A DNA stretch of 64,000 bases from Polytrichum commune (lineage: Eukaryota; Streptophyta; Polytrichopsida; Polytrichales; Polytrichaceae). Every line of letters begins with the position of its first letter. Within the stretch, counting starts at the first letter, position 1. The stretch lies in the NCBI GenBank assembly GCA_950295325.1, contig OX485804.1:21266001-21330000 (forward strand). The letters run 5' to 3'. Shown here one piece after another: positions 12,116-25,550 of the stretch. Below the pieces are notes generated by a model that searched no databases, was not told where the DNA came from, and saw nothing but the letters and a program-made list of their open reading frames with translations. A program made the position numbers and the translations under genes.

Positions 12116-12985
12116 GTATTTGAGTTACATGCTTTCATTTTCAACAAAAATGCTTTTAAAAGTGATTATATCTAAAAATAACATGCTCTTCAAGTACACT
12201 TTTTGAATTGGTGAAACACCTTGATTTCATTGAAGATTAAGTTCCAACACCACTCTTAAATGGACACCAATGTATTTTAGTTATGCGTGATTATGTGTGG
12301 ATCTAGGCATGGACACCGAAAAAACATGTGCTTAAAGAAAATGGACTATGTCTTCAAGATATGCTAACCATGGCAACATCATTTCCAATTTCGAAAACAT
12401 CTTAATTTTGAACCTCCTTTGAATCATTCCACCTTCAAGTGTAATACACACAATCTAACTTATGTGAACCAAAATGATTGTCAATCTCTATGAATTACAC
12501 GTGCCAACTTCTTTGACATTCTTAGAATCAGCTCTCGTGCTTGGAAATTCATGATACATTTTTTACTCTAGTACATCTTAATTACCTAGACTATCAGTTT
12601 CCTCCATAAAACTTTCACTTGTATCATAGTTTCATGTGCACCGTGCAAGTTACACCATGAAAATTTGAAATCTACTAATAAATTCTTGACTTGAATTCCT
12701 TTAACACAAAAACTTCAGCTTAATATTACTTCATTTATCACCACCTACTATTATTTTCATAAATCTGGTATATATGAATCAGTTTAAATTGTCATTATCT
12801 CATATAAATCTTATTCATCAAAAAAGATCATTGATCCACATACAAAATTTGCATGAAAGTATACGACTTAGAATGCATGTTAATTATATCACATATGTTA
12901 ATTTTACAGATTGGTGACTTTGTACATTTGATTTATACGATTCATATTTTTTTTCATATATACACAAATTTCAAAGAAATCTTAT
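12116..12985. other. AT-rich spacer
   Basis: No gene or clear repeat seen. Confidence 0.5.
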
Positions 12986-12989
12986 TCTA

Positions 12990-13385
12990 TCACATAATTT
13001 TTTTTCCATGTACATTGATATTAAATAACGATGACATTGTCTTACCTTTTGTACCACTAACCGTCGCTTACATATCAAATATCAATATCGAATAGTAGTG
13101 ATATTGTCATTTCCTTTATACTACTCACATGTCTCATACATATAAGTTGATATCAAATGGCGGTGACATTGTCCTACCTCTTACAACACTTACATGTCTT
13201 TTTATTCAACCGGTGACATCATATTGCAGTGGTACCATCCTACCTCTTACAACACTTACATGTTTCTTACATACATATTGATATTAAATAGTGGTAGCAT
13301 CGTCCTTGCTCTTTCACCTTTCTCGTACCTCTCACATATACCTTTATATCATATAGAGGTGGCATCGTACTTCAAACTATGTTAA
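12990..13385 (+). repeat. Degenerate minisatellite, block 1 (period about 67 bp)
   Basis: A unit resembling GTGACATTGTCCTACCTCTT followed by ACA-CACTTACATGT and ATATTGATATCAAAT recurs about every 65-70 bp (near 13028, 13099, 13162, 13230, 13299, 13358). Units are diverged. Block 2 lies at 14060-14395. Confidence 0.65.
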
Positions 13386-13669
13386 CTATTTTATACTCAA
13401 TAGTTAACATATTCCTTTGGTAAGATGACTTCACAGAAGTGCAAACTCATTTTGGTTAGAAATGCAAACTCAATTTCATAAGGTTCCAAGCCAGTTCATG
13501 ATTCTTCTAACCAATGGTACCATAGTGTTTTACCAATTTCATAAACTTTCTAAATTAGTCTATGATTCTTTTAAAGTGACTTGAGATGTAGCCCACCTTG
13601 ATTTCATGAAAGTAGACCTTTACCTCTAGCAACTTCATGAATCTTCCAAACCAATGTCATAATTTTTTT

Positions 13670-13700
13670 CACACTAATTTTTTTTTTTTAATTTTTTTTA
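13670..13700. repeat. T-rich/A-rich low-complexity tract
   Basis: A run of T followed by A residues. This and the surrounding AT-rich 13386-14055 hold no gene that I can support. Confidence 0.5.
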
Positions 13701-14059
13701 AAAAAAAATTCTCGCCTCTTTGTTTCACATTCTTTGCTTTCTTGTTGTTTATTGGTTCGTCTTTGGTCCCATTGTTGTGAGTTTGACTAGTATCGCAATG
13801 TTGAGACTTATAGAAATTTTTACAGTGTTTAATAAAAAAAAGATTGATGCCAAATTTCACCCAAAATAGTAAGTGATTTTCTTTCAATTGTTTGGATTGA
13901 ATTGAAAAGTTAAAAAAATCAAACTATTTATTACTATAAAAAAGTGACAACATACAACAAACTTCGTTTAATTTCACCCTAATGCAAATTAATTTTGATT
14001 CTTAGAATTTAAAAATATTTAAAAAAATCCCAATTTTTTTTGGTTTTATCATTCAACAT

Positions 14060-14395
14060 ATTTTTTATAACACGATGATATCATATTACAATGACATTGT
14101 GTTATCTCTTACATCAATAACATATCTCTTACACATCACATGATATCTAAGTGTGGTAACATTGTCCTATCTCTTACATCACTAACATGCATTTTATATA
14201 TACATCCATACCAATTGCGGTAACACTATCTTATTTTTTACATTTCTTTCACATGATTCTTATGCATGTATCAATATCAAACAATAATGACATTGTCCGA
14301 AATCTTACACCACTAATATGATTCTTAAACATACATTGATATTAAATGGCAATGATATTGTCTAATATCTTATATTTTTACATCACAAATATGCC
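14060..14395 (+). repeat. Degenerate minisatellite, block 2
   Basis: The same ~67-bp unit as 12990-13385 (anchor TGACATTGT near 14082, 14157, 14222, 14290, 14355), separated from block 1 by about 0.7 kb of AT-rich sequence. Confidence 0.6.
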
Positions 14396-14559
14396 TAATG
14401 TAGTTAGGTTTTTGCTATGACTTAAAACAACAAACCCAGGGAACTAAGTCTCAAGGAAGACTGAGCTAGTGTCTATAAGGGTTAATGTCACATTGGATTA
14501 AGGTATCTAATGACATTACATGGTTATCTTCATTCCTTACCAATGGTCCGGGAAAGCCG

Positions 14560-15960
14560 ACAGCTAGCTCATTATCAGCCAATGGATTTCCCCTCACGGC
14601 CGGTCCAAATTTCCAATCATCATATGGCAATCCGACTGTAATTTCAATCCTCCGGCAATTAGCCGATGGACCAGATTATGTCCCAGAAATGTAGCTGAGT
14701 TTTCTTGTGAGTTACCGGATTTCAGCCAAAAAAAGTATTCAAATACTGGCCGATACCCGGGAAATGGTAACTAATACCCTCCGGGTCATGAGCATGGGTA
14801 TCTCAGTGCAGGCATGTATTGAGGGATGCAGGTCAAGGCTTCGAAGATGAACGGCAACTTGCTCCATAGCGGCGCCTCCATCCTCCGCTGCTCCACAGAG
14901 TGCTATGCCTCCGTCCTCCGCAATCTACACAATGCTCCACGCCTCCGCCTCCATCCTTTGCCATAGTGCTCCAACTGCTCCCCGGCTTCCGACCTTCACA
15001 TTTTGCTCGTCATGTTTAGCGCGAAGAGCGGACTCCCTGCACAACCTTCTGCTCACAAAACTGCATCAGAGTATTAGATATGTTCACTCGTTCACCTGCT
15101 CGCATCGCGTTGGATCTCGTCACTTGCTCTTCGTCATACTACACACCTTCTGCAAAGCAGAGACCTCCTGATACAAGGAAGTACAGAGTGGATGGATCTT
15201 ACTTTTGCAGATGTATGGACATCAATTTCTTGGTCTCCATCTTTGAAAGTGAAGTATTCTAACATTCTGATTCTTGCTGAGATTGCTAAGTGCCAATGTG
15301 TGAGTACTGCAACATGTGAAAGGGCGTACTCTGTTCAAAATATTATTAAACAAAAACTTCGTAATCGAATGTCTACATCTAACTTAGAAAGTATGATGCG
15401 TGTTGCTATAGAAGGCCCAAACAATGATTTTGATGACATTCTAACAAATGCTCTAGATCTTTGGAAGGATGCTGCTAAGTTTCGCTATTTGTATAGCAAT
15501 CCAGAGCGCTATTTGTTTGGGGCATCTAATGATGCACTTGAGGAAGTACCCTAAACCTTAAACTTTTTGAATTATGCAACCTTTCCATGACCAAAACCAA
15601 TTGTTTTTATGAAGAATTGGGGGACCCTTGGCCTTCAAGCGGTGAAGGCATTGCTAGGTTCAATTCCTGCCAAGGATATTAACTCTTCAAATTTAAAGTT
15701 TTGAACATGCCTTTCTTTTCACTTATTCAAGATTTTGTACTAAGAAATGATTTCCAATAAATTTTCATGCATTTTTTAAACAATCAGTGCCGATATGAAT
15801 TCCATTTAATCGAATATTGGCCAATGAAAATATGAAAATATAGGCAATTGGCCGATTGATTTTACAAAAGACCGGCTCTTGCCGATGTAAATTGGAAAAA
15901 ATCCGACCCTTCGTAGCAACTACCGGCAATTAGCCACTAAGGCTTCAAAAACTTCCCGAA
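14560..15960 (+). mobile_element. hAT-family transposon relic
   Basis: The hAT dimerisation-domain fragment at 15192-15554 sits between two stretches (about 14560-14760 and 15785-15945) rich in short GCCGAT, TGGCC and CCGGC motifs. The 13-mer CCGGCAATTAGCC occurs in both (about 14652 and 15922). Subterminal motif clusters like this are common in hAT elements. I could not fix the terminal inverted repeats or an 8-bp target duplication, so the limits are approximate. Confidence 0.5.
15192..15554 (+). pseudogene. hAT transposase C-terminal dimerisation fragment
   Basis: The frame contains the hAT C-terminal dimerisation signature: a short run ending in STATCERAYSVQNIIKQKLRNR followed by MSTSNLESMMRVAIEGP. 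This corresponds to the (S/N)xxxERxFS...K...R.(R/N)...ExL..IxxxGP pattern of hAT transposases of the zinc-finger/ZNF862-like type. The catalytic core upstream is missing; the preceding sequence (14880-15180) is serine-codon-rich low-complexity DNA (repeated CCTCCGTCCTCCGC). It is therefore a truncated remnant; it ends at a natural stop at 15554. Confidence 0.75.
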
Positions 15961-17415
15961 CTCTATTCCTTACTCTCATTCATATGAATTTACTCTCCTT
16001 TTAGATGTTCATTTGTGACTCTTCCGTCGTGAGTGATTCCGTCCTATCTTCGGGGAATCTTCTATCACTCTATGTCTTGACCTATTTCAGTCATGAAGCT
16101 CAATAGCTTGGTGAGTAGTCGATGACTCATAGTCATGACAAAGTCCGGGGTAATGTCTTTTTGTAACCGCATAGTCTTTGCTCAACATAAATCACAATTG
16201 CGGTAATTCAATGATTTAATTCCTTCTTTAATCAACTTACAACCAGCATGCAAGTGTCACAAAGCTAATAGCCATCATCTCCACTTATCTGGTAAACCTG
16301 GCAACTCATCTCAAAAACATCCACACTATCAATACACAAAACAATGCATGACAAGCTAGGCGATATCCTGTGTTAAAGCTTTTAGTCTGTTGTTGTTTAC
16401 TAAGAATTTGCACTGGTTATAGTCTTACTCTTTGGTAGTAACGCCTTCTCCTTCTCTGATAACGTCCAGGCAGCCTATGGCCTACCTGCTACTGACTTCT
16501 CACCTTCTCCTCTCTCTCGGCTCAATGACCCTACCCAGGCTATACCCTTACCTCGGTAACTGCCGGGTAACGTCTATCTCTAACACTCAGGCTCAGGCCT
16601 TTGACTACGGCTATGGCCACTCCATCTCTCTCGGTAATGGCCTCGTTCTTCTCGAGCCTCTCTGACTTAGCCGTTTCCTCTCGGACCACTTGCCTTTGTT
16701 ACTTCCTCTCAACATCTATCCAACTTCAACCTCTTGACTGGGTAATCTCTTTATCTTACTGATGAATAAGCGATCGCCCCTCTCAAGCAACTCATCTTCT
16801 CTCTCACTGACTCTCATGTTATGGCGAGTATACCCTTGCTTATTGCCAAGACTTTTACTTCTCTGCTTTTCTTAGACTTAGTAAATCTTCCTCTCGGCCA
16901 TGGCCCTCAACAGGTTACTACGATTATTGTTAGACAATGCCAACCTTTCCAGACATTACTCTGTTAGACTCTTCTCCTTCTTCATCGGCCTATCGCCCGA
17001 ACATACTTTCTTACAAACGACTTGGTTACTCAGTAATCTTGCTCCCAATTTCTGACACAATCTTGTTCAAGTTAACTCATCAGTCATCACCCACGAATCA
17101 ATTACACTCCAGACATTACATTCCAAAGCAAACATTCACGACAACCATCACACTTTCGGTGCACATGTATTAGGACTATTGCTCATCAAATTTATGTATT
17201 CTTTATATCAAAATTAAAGTCATGAGATCCCGAATCACTCGGTTCTCAATAGTCTATTGCTATGTTTCTCTCAAGTATCACACTCGGAGTATGCCTAATT
17301 GCACTCAACCTCAATCACTGAGCGTTGAGGCTCTACAAGCCTATTGCTCTATTCTGAGACTATGTCTGATTCTACATTTGAAGATAGCATGTCGTCCTCC
17401 TCGGCTACGTCCTCC
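15961..17415. other. C/T-rich unassigned region
   Basis: 16430-16900 is markedly pyrimidine-rich with repeated CTCTCTCGG- and GGTAAC-like motifs and short open frames without recognisable domains. No gene supported. Confidence 0.35.
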
Positions 17416-17597
17416 TCATAGAGTCGGGGAAGAGGAGCAGTCGGTTAGAACTCCTAACCGCTTGAAACGGCAATAGCCCTTCCATCCCACACTGGATGGC
17501 TTCCAGTGGCTAATAGCCGGATGAATCTCATCAAAAATAAAAATTGGCCAACTTCGGCCAGGCGATAGCAAGAAAAATGGTTTTACATAGCCCCACG

Positions 17598-18184
17598 CTA
17601 ATTTTTTTGCGTCCCACAAAACTCTATCTTTTCAGCCGCTTGCCGTCTGTGCCCATCTACTTGTATTGTCTTTGTGATGATGGCCCATAATCTTCTACGC
17701 ATCCTGGGGCCATTACCTCCTCTTGTGGAATCACCGTGTTGAGCGTCAGTCTTTGATTCTTCAAAGCTCGACTGATCACTCCGTAACAGGTGGCTCCAAA
17801 CTCGTTCACCAGATTGTGGTGAGGCCCAATGATGAAATACGTAGCGCACATTGCCTCCAAACAGCGGTACCATCTGGTTGAGTTGTAGTTTATCTTCGTT
17901 AAGAACATTGCCTCGCGGTTAGCCTTACTCAACAAATTTACATTGTAAACAAAATCATACTTCTTACACCAAAACCCTAGAATCGCCATGAAAATAGCCA
18001 CTCGAAAACACACTGGGTCTTGATGCTCCATGTGTTCGTATGAGAACTGCATGTAAGACTCATAGTAGTCTTGAGACATCATGAAACTTCCAGGAGTAAG
18101 AGGCCAGTTATATTCCAAATTGTCGATTAGGGCATGAGGTGGCCATTTCCAATGCCTAGGGCAATTGCAGAACCTCGAAAACAA
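17598..18184 (-). pseudogene. Unidentified coding relic with an acceptor-like 5' edge
   Basis: A 175-codon minus-strand frame (18184-17657) with protein-like composition (many W, Y, F, C; for instance DNLEYNWPLTPGSFMMSQDY) opens just after an acceptor-like TATTTTGTTTTCGAG. It is overlapped by another open frame from 17873 to 17598. No ATG at the expected place and no upstream exon could be fixed. I do not recognise the family. It could be an exon of a host gene or of a transposon; the surrounding sequence gives no help. Confidence 0.3.
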
Positions 18185-18189
18185 AATAT

Positions 18190-21100
18190 AAGTTAATCAC
18201 ACATATGCACTTTTTGGATTCAAGGTTGGAATCAAATAAAATCTTACTCTCTTGATGACTTTGACCAATCATTGCCTCCACCTCCTGGTTCTAGAGTTAG
18301 TGGTGAGAGCATTGACCTTGTGGCATGTAACTTGAAGTCCACATTTCAAGTTTTAAAGTCAGAGTTGAGATGCAAACAATTATGATTGTTCAAAGTGAAG
18401 ATTATCTTTCTTTTTTAAGTGATCACATAAGCCCTCCCAATTGAACATTGAATGGTTCATATTATTTGATCCTCTTAATCCAGTCCCATTGTAACACATC
18501 CTTGTTTAAATCCACTCTTCACTACGAGCCTTGCCGTGTTATGCATCTTAAGAAATCTATAATGAAATGTTGTTGCCGATGATTGAAAGTTTGGATGAAA
18601 AACCACTTGGTGAGTGCAGTAATTGCAACATTGTAAATCTGTAATGCCCAAAGGAATGTCAGGTTTGCATTGAATGTCGGTGACATTACACAGGCTGTTT
18701 ACAATTTAGTATTGAGCAACATTTAAAACTAGATTCAGTGACACTATTTATTACAATATTCAGTGTAGTCGTGACCATCATCCAACCACCCCAGACTGAC
18801 AGACTTCTCTCTCACTGTCTAAGCAAGAATCCCATCAACCATCAATTGTTATAATTCGGCCTGCCACTTCGTAAGGGCCTTTAGTCATTCTCATGGCAGC
18901 AGACCAGCTCACGGGCTCACGGACTCGGCAAGGCTGTCCTCTTGTGGTCACTTTCCTTTCCTTCTGACACCCTGAGTAACATGCAAATTCATCGCCATAG
19001 ATCAAGGTACAAATCTCAGGGCCACTTCACACATGGGCCAAGAGCCAAGTGCCGTGACCATGACATTGTGAGAGCCCAAAAGAAAGTGTCCAAAGGCCGT
19101 CCCAACACACCTTCAAATATCCGTGTAGTGTGGTCACGGATCCTCAAGTGTAGTGTGAAGTCATATGTGACCGGGCCCTCAAACAAATGCTATTTCAATG
19201 AATTTCTATTCATGTGGGTCCTCACACATGATAGGATAAACCAACGGTTGTGAGCGTTCGGAGTGCCATGATCTCCTGGTTTTCTGGTAGGCCTACCTCC
19301 AAGAGGTGGTTTCTAAGGATAGTCCAAGTGACCATGAAACACGATCCATTTGATGCCATGTAGGAATCCATGTAGACTTTACATCCATCTTGCATTCACG
19401 TACTCACTCCGGTTGGTCCCCTCAAGCGTAGTGGGAAGTGAACTCGGACCGGCTCCGCTTTTTCCACCAATGAGAGTGCTTGAAGTGTACTGGTCACGGG
19501 CTCTCTGTCTCGTGTGTGTGTGTGAAGTGGCCGTCAGTCTCAATCCCAGCTCTCAGCTGTGTCCGTAACTTCACCCTTGATGCTATGAAGGGCTCAATGT
19601 ACGACCAATATACATACTACACATGGCTTTGAAAGTTTGTTCAGTACATTTGTCTTATCTCATGGACATGGTTATAATAATAGTAATATGGGCTCCCAAA
19701 ATTACAAGGAAAACGACTATGGGCACATATTATTGGATTGCACCAAATTTATGTAACTTTCTAGTCCTTCAAAAAGTGGGCACTTTAAATACAAGGGTTT
19801 ATTTAAGACATGCTTATCTTAATTGAACCTACTACATTGCATTGTTATGTCATATGTGGCCACACAAATAATCTTGAGATCTCAATCTATTCATGTGATT
19901 AGGTTAGTATGGCATACAATGGCTCTCTACCATGGGGGGAGCACTCTTAGAGAGTGTAAGCCACGTGCTTGCGAGGCCCCTTACTAAAACCCCTTATATA
20001 CAAAATAAGGAAAAAGGAGAGAGTATACTAGAAATCTTGAGAACGTAATATAGTCTCGTGTATATACAAGGGAATTTATGAAATGCTAGAGTAGATTAGC
20101 TAAATTATGTTCACAAATTGATTGATATGAACAATCTACATTCCTTGTATGTGTGCTCATAAGTTACTTTTTATTGACAAAGTCATTGAAGTATGATCTA
20201 GATTTGGATGACAAATATATGCTTCGTGGATGAAAGCATATAAACTTTTAGGTTCCTTTTGGGGGGCATATCTAGATGAGCTTAACTCTTCTTGTGAGAA
20301 ACTTTTGGGGGGCTTAGGATGCATATACAATTGGTCGCATAATTCACACTACCTCAATGGTTTCTATTAAACCAGGTGGAACCTAGGGGTGGGCATCAAC
20401 AATATGTAGAAAACCATGTGCGAGAAAATGTAGGGTGGATTTTATTCAAAGCACATAATTTATATATTTTTCAAATATATAATAACATCTTTTAAATGTG
20501 AATTTGGAAATTATATATAATGTACAGTGTGGTTTGAGTTGTGATAGTTTATTTATTTAGATGTAAATTAGCATAAATAAAATAAAATTCAGATTCTTAT
20601 TTATTCATAGGTCCAACATAAATCATCTACCATTAGTGACATTGGATAAGAAATAAGCAAAATGTATGTGGACATGTGGATGGATTTGTTGAAACGGTCA
20701 CCTTTGAATGAAAAATATTGTCCATTCGGTGATGGAAGGGTTGGATGGCTTATTTAGGGTTTCCTTGGAGGGTTCAAGAACCATACATAGGGAATTAGGG
20801 TAGTAGGAACTATTTGCATGGTATCAGGGTAGTATTAGGCATCAAACAAGCATGGAAGAGGCAATCTTAAGGTTATGAAAGGGGTTGTTGAGCTCAACTT
20901 TTCATTTCCACCCTCAGGTTTTTGTTTTCTCTTCTGGTCGGCCACCGCAATCTCTTTTGACTAAGCACTTGCTCGTATGAGCTATATGCATAGTATATTA
21001 TATGCGTAATGTATGTGCAAATTGTTTACACAAAATTTCTACTACTTATAAACAAGACAAGGTGATTATAATTATGTGACTCTAAAATTTATATATAATT

Positions 21101-22275
21101 ATAGGGTGTTAGAAAATACCATCAAGTAGAAATTTACCTACTTATAGGGTGGAAAATATTCAACAAAGGAAGGCAAATACTCCTTTCCCCCCTCAATAAA
21201 TGGAGGGTTCTCGCATGTGTATACATAAATGAAATATAGATGCATCCCCTGGCAATGGAACGGAAACCCATGATTCCATATATATACTTTGTAAGCCAAA
21301 CTCTCATTGGATATTATCCTTTTGTATAGCCACAAAATTTTGTATGGGCTACATGGAGTGCCCTCCCCAAACTCTCTACTCATGAGATGACCAACAAAAT
21401 TTCAAATATATATTTGTCTTCAAATAACTCATATTTAAGTAAATTTGACCCAAGCTTAGTCCAAAACTACAACCTGCTCAATTTGTATGTACAAATCCAT
21501 GTATATAATTGCACATGTAGGTAAGAAAATTGGTATTATTGATACATTGGTGAGAATTTTAGAAGGTAAAATGTCGGATGGAGATACAACTACAGTCACT
21601 TGGTTTCAAATGGGTGGTTGTGCATATGTGACTTATTTCATTACATTCAGATATTCAAATATTGATTTTCAGTCACAATTGCATAGTCAGTACATAGATT
21701 CCTCAATAGTGTATAATTACAGGACACTCTATTTCATCTTTATTGAATCCTGAATGTAGTTCCACATGGGCTCAAGGGTCCCAACCAATATAAGAGTGAC
21801 ATGTGGCATAATTTTAAGTGATATATATATATATATATATATATATAGGTTGGAGTTCAAAGAGCCCCCTAAGGAATTGGCTGTTGAAGTACATTCTGGT
21901 GTGAAAACCGTGCCCTATTGTAATTTACAACTAGTAAGACAAATTTTAGGATGTCCAGGGAATAGTAGTTGACCATTCCCAAACTTTGACATTTGCAAAG
22001 TCAGGAAATAAATATTGAAAAATAGTAAAAAAATATAAGTAAAAAATTTCAAAGGTTTGAAGTTATATTATTCCTAAGAAATGTGAATTGTGTGTATGGA
22101 GGTGAAAATGTTGGAACAAAACATCACCTTTGCATGAATTGAATGATAAGTTTACAATTTCATATCACAAAAGTTGTTTGACACACTCTTATATACAACC
22201 TTATGGCGGGACATTGGTGTTTCATATAAATCGGAGCCAAAAAATGCATTAATTATTTAGTTTAGGGTAGGGTGT
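18190..22275. other. Long gene-poor stretch
   Basis: No gene recognised in about 4 kb. 18880-19600 is more GC-balanced with a few short open frames without domains. An (AT)n microsatellite lies at about 21822-21846. Confidence 0.4.
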
Positions 22276-22277
22276 AT

Positions 22278-22288
22278 CTCCTATATAG
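22278..22288 (+). promoter_or_regulatory. Possible TATA box for the orphan gene
   Basis: CTATATAGAG lies 35-45 bp upstream of the ATG at 22325, a plausible core promoter with a very short leader. Position and sequence only. Confidence 0.35.
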
Positions 22289-22324
22289 AGAGGGGGAAGG
22301 TGTTGGCAACCCGCATCATTTGCA

Positions 22325-22918
22325 ATGGCGTCCAAGAAAACTGAGGAAGAGTGTAGTCAAGAGCTAAACGAGAGAATGCACGCCCTCATTTGTTATCCTA
22401 AGAAGGATTGGAACCATCGCTCAATGTTCAAATTTCAAATTGCCCTGAACGAGATCGAGAAGTTTCAGGTTATCTTCAATTCAAACTTTATAGCGTCGTG
22501 TTGGGAACAACAAATATTAGGGTTGTTTTTTATCCCACCCGAGTATCTTGCGTATTACCCTGCCATTTCGATTGGGTTCACGGAGCATAGCTATCTAGTA
22601 TTGTTGGCCCCAAAAAGAGGCATAACTCCTCATGCTACAACACGGTTTGCTACGTTAAGCATTTGGAAAACGGGCTCACATTCATGCGAGTACAATGTAC
22701 GGGCGTAATTTTTTCTTTTCTTTTTCTTTTCTTTAATGTTGGCCCCAACTCACTTGAAGAAAAGGCAGGTTGAGGCAATTGCCACAATGGTGATTGATGA
22801 TCTAGTTGTTGATCTGCCCAAGGCCAAAGTGGGTCACCCCAAGAAGGACATGATGATTGTTGATGCTAAAAGTTCCGGCCATAAGTCAATCTTGGCATTC
22901 TTGAGCAAGTGTTCGTAG
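22325..22918 (+). CDS. Candidate small orphan gene, two exons
   Basis: The ATG at 22325 is in good plant context (GCAATGGCGTCC). The first frame gives about 123 residues, starting MASKKTEEECSQELNERMHA, up to a possible donor AAT/GTACGG at 22696. It is followed by a long T-rich tract and a possible acceptor TTGAAG at 22762. Joining there keeps frame and adds about 51 residues (KRQVEAIATMVIDDL...), ending in ILAFLSKCS at 22918. Without splicing, exon 1 would simply end at the TAA near 22708. I recognise no domain; the tail (KVGHPKKD...) is basic then acidic. It could be a species-specific gene or an exon pair of a dead element. Confidence 0.35.
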
Positions 22919-23415
22919 GTGTTGGTTGCTCAACAACCTCCTAAATGATTGGTTTTGTGGTTGTCAGTGATTGAAAATGAAAACCAACTTTGAACATCAC
23001 ATTGTGTACATGACGTTGAGATAAGTTCAACACCGATTTGATCGCCTTCAACCGATCATTTTTGACGTTGACACAGGCTTTAAGCAAGAACTAGTGCATT
23101 ATGGGACACCGGGTCCTGCCATAAGGTTCATATGATCATATTCTTTTATGCATTTTGAAACATAATATTATTACTCTTTAAGAGATGAACATATTTACGA
23201 AAAATTTAGACAAGTTAAATGTCATCTCCGTTTTATGAAGTTTTATTTTTTCAGTTTTTTCTTTGAAATTGCCTAAATGATGCTCATGAGCTTATACTGA
23301 AGGTCCTCCAACATAAGCTTACAAACCGCACTACATGACTAATCTTGAAAACACATAAATCCCTAGAGATGCTAAGAGTTAAATCAAGTAGACACCATCT
23401 TTTTAATTCTTGTTG

Positions 23416-23636
23416 CTACTACACTAAATGTTGTATTTAGTGTCACCTACTATTTGGAGTTACACAATACAATTTCTTGTTAGTTTTGATGTGATTTTTA
23501 ACCAAGTATAGATGTTAAATGTTCTTAATGTCCGAACAACCAATTTGACATTTGTTGAGAAAAAATAAGATATACAGCAAAGCATTGCGTAATTCCAAAT
23601 ACCAAGTGACACTAAATGTAATATTAAGTGTAATAG
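23416..23636. mobile_element. MITE of the CTACACTAAAT family, full copy
   Basis: A 221-bp element with terminal inverted repeats of about 54 bp at 80-85 percent match by eye. The left end reads CTACTACACTAAATGTTG and continues ATTTAGTGTCAC...TATTTGGAGTTAC; the right end reads the complement, closing in AGTGTAATAG. The tip itself holds a sub-palindrome (CACTAAAT...ATTTAGTG). Related sequence occurs at 47910-48224 and 63197-63272. No clear target duplication. Confidence 0.7.
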
Positions 23637-24599
23637 TTATGGCAGCTCTAGCTTATTGGAAATTAATGAACATCACCAGTGACCTTTTTGGGTTTAGGAA
23701 GTTTTAGATAACCAACAGTGTTGAAGTTGACCTTTTATTATAATTGGTGAAGAATGCATGGAGTGCATGTGGAAAATGATAATAAGTTCGAGGAGGTCTT
23801 TTGAAGGTAAAGACATTTCTTTCAAAGTATGTGGTGAACTCATATTGTTGAAGAACAAAGTGGTTATTGTGCAAGACTTGCGTGTGTTGGTATTGGGTGG
23901 AGTGTTGGTTTTAGTGCTTCAACGGTTTTGGAGGTGAACATTGGGGGAGTCACTTGCAATGCTCACAAAAAAAATATAGGGTAGAGAGGGATTTAAGCAG
24001 ATAGAAGTGGGTAGGCTTCAAAAATTTGTAATACATTCACGTAATGTGCATTTTTTTTTTTTAAGGTTTTTCCATGTGTGCCCCAATTTGTTATGCCGTT
24101 TTGGCTATCATTAATCCACGTGGACTCCAAATAGAGGTTAAAATGCCCAAAGGGGCGGTTATACACCTTCTACCTCAAGGTTGTGGTCATTCTTCCATAC
24201 ACCCCATTTATGAGTGATATATCCTACAAGTTTTGTACTTAAGGACAAACACTTAAAGCACACATATTATCGTGAACTTGGATTATGTGCTCAAAATATA
24301 TAAACCATTTTGGGTTTATATGTTAATATAGTTAGGAGGGTCCACGGAGGGCTTACAAGATTGTGCTTTAATCCCTAAACCCCTAAATGACCCAAAGTGC
24401 TTATGTTCTGAAGACGTAATTTGTTCTCCTTTATTCACGTGGTTTACCATATGGAGACCTCTTCTTGAGAGTTTCATTATTTAGCCAGATCATATAAATA
24501 GATAGTATGGACATCAAAGAACATAATACACAAGACATGATAAAGAATTATGTTCTTCCTGAAAAGTTACAACAACATGTAATTCCAAATGGTAAACCA

Positions 24600-24910
24600 C
24601 GCTAAGGGTCCATCCATACCACCTAATTAAGAGAATCGACTAACTTATGAGTTAGTGAGGAATAGCTAACCAAGATTCTAGCTTACTAAGTTCATGGTTG
24701 CACCACCTACATAGGAGAATTAGCTAACAATGTCAGGGTCTAGCCACACATTCCACTTAAGGCTCCAGTAAGAGTAAGTAACCACTCAAATTAGTTATAT
24801 TGTGGCCACATTGCCTTGTTAAGAAGATTAGCTAGCATATGAGGTAGTTAACCTATGTGAGAGCTCATTTGTCTCGAGGCCACACCAACTTGTTAAAATT
24901 AAGGTTTAAA
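24600..24910. repeat. Degenerate tandem repeat (period about 85-100 bp)
   Basis: Three to four loosely similar units, each with an AGATTAGCTAAC-like block, a GAGTTAGT-like block and a GCCACACCA-like block. Degenerate; boundaries approximate. Confidence 0.4.
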
Positions 24911-25189
24911 TCAAAATTATCAAAATAGAAGTTAGCTAACTTTTGGGACCTTGCTTTCTTGAATACATCTTAATTTATCCATACCCCTAATGCTAACTAA
25001 CTTTTACACATGAGTAGCCCAACTTTTTGTCTTGAATGACCACCTATCATTTTCCCTATCTATTCTCCATTCCACTAGGAAGTGAACCACACTATTTCTA
25101 ACATCATCCTAAATTAGCATAATATTATGTCAAAGTGGGAAGTGGTCAAGTTTTTGTTGTATTGGGAGCTCATGAGAGGTTGTTGACTC

Positions 25190-25530
25190 CTCGGGGGGGG
25201 GGGGGGGTAGTCATTGGTTGGAGTAGCAGTATACGTGCGAACAAATGATAGGGTATTTTAAAAACATGGGGGCAAAAAATTATAAATGGACTTAAGAGTA
25301 ATATAGGATATCAAAAATGGCACTGGACATCTTTAAAGTACTATAGGGTATGGAATAATAGGTAATTTGGAATTATAAGTAATGCAAGCCATTTTTCTAT
25401 TAACCCAAAGTAGAAATTTACATAATGATAGCATGTGAAAAAAAGAAGAGAATTGAAAGTAATACCCCCTATAAAATAGTGGTTGTTCGCACCTATATCC
25501 TTAACTTTTTAACACACTGCCTCCCCCGAG
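25190..25530 (+). mobile_element. Poly-G-tipped hAT-type MITE, full copy 1
   Basis: A 341-bp element with short inverted tips CTCGGGGG ... CCCCCGAG and a long G run just inside the left tip. It is flanked by a perfect 8-bp direct duplication GTTGACTC (25182-25189 and 25531-25538), the target-site length of the hAT superfamily. Its body recurs, inverted, at 56473-56827 and in partial copies at 51340-51480, 51650-51860 and 54539-54745 (shared block AAAGTACTATAGGGTATGGA). Non-coding. Confidence 0.85.
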
Positions 25531-25550
25531 GTTGACTCCTATCAATAATT

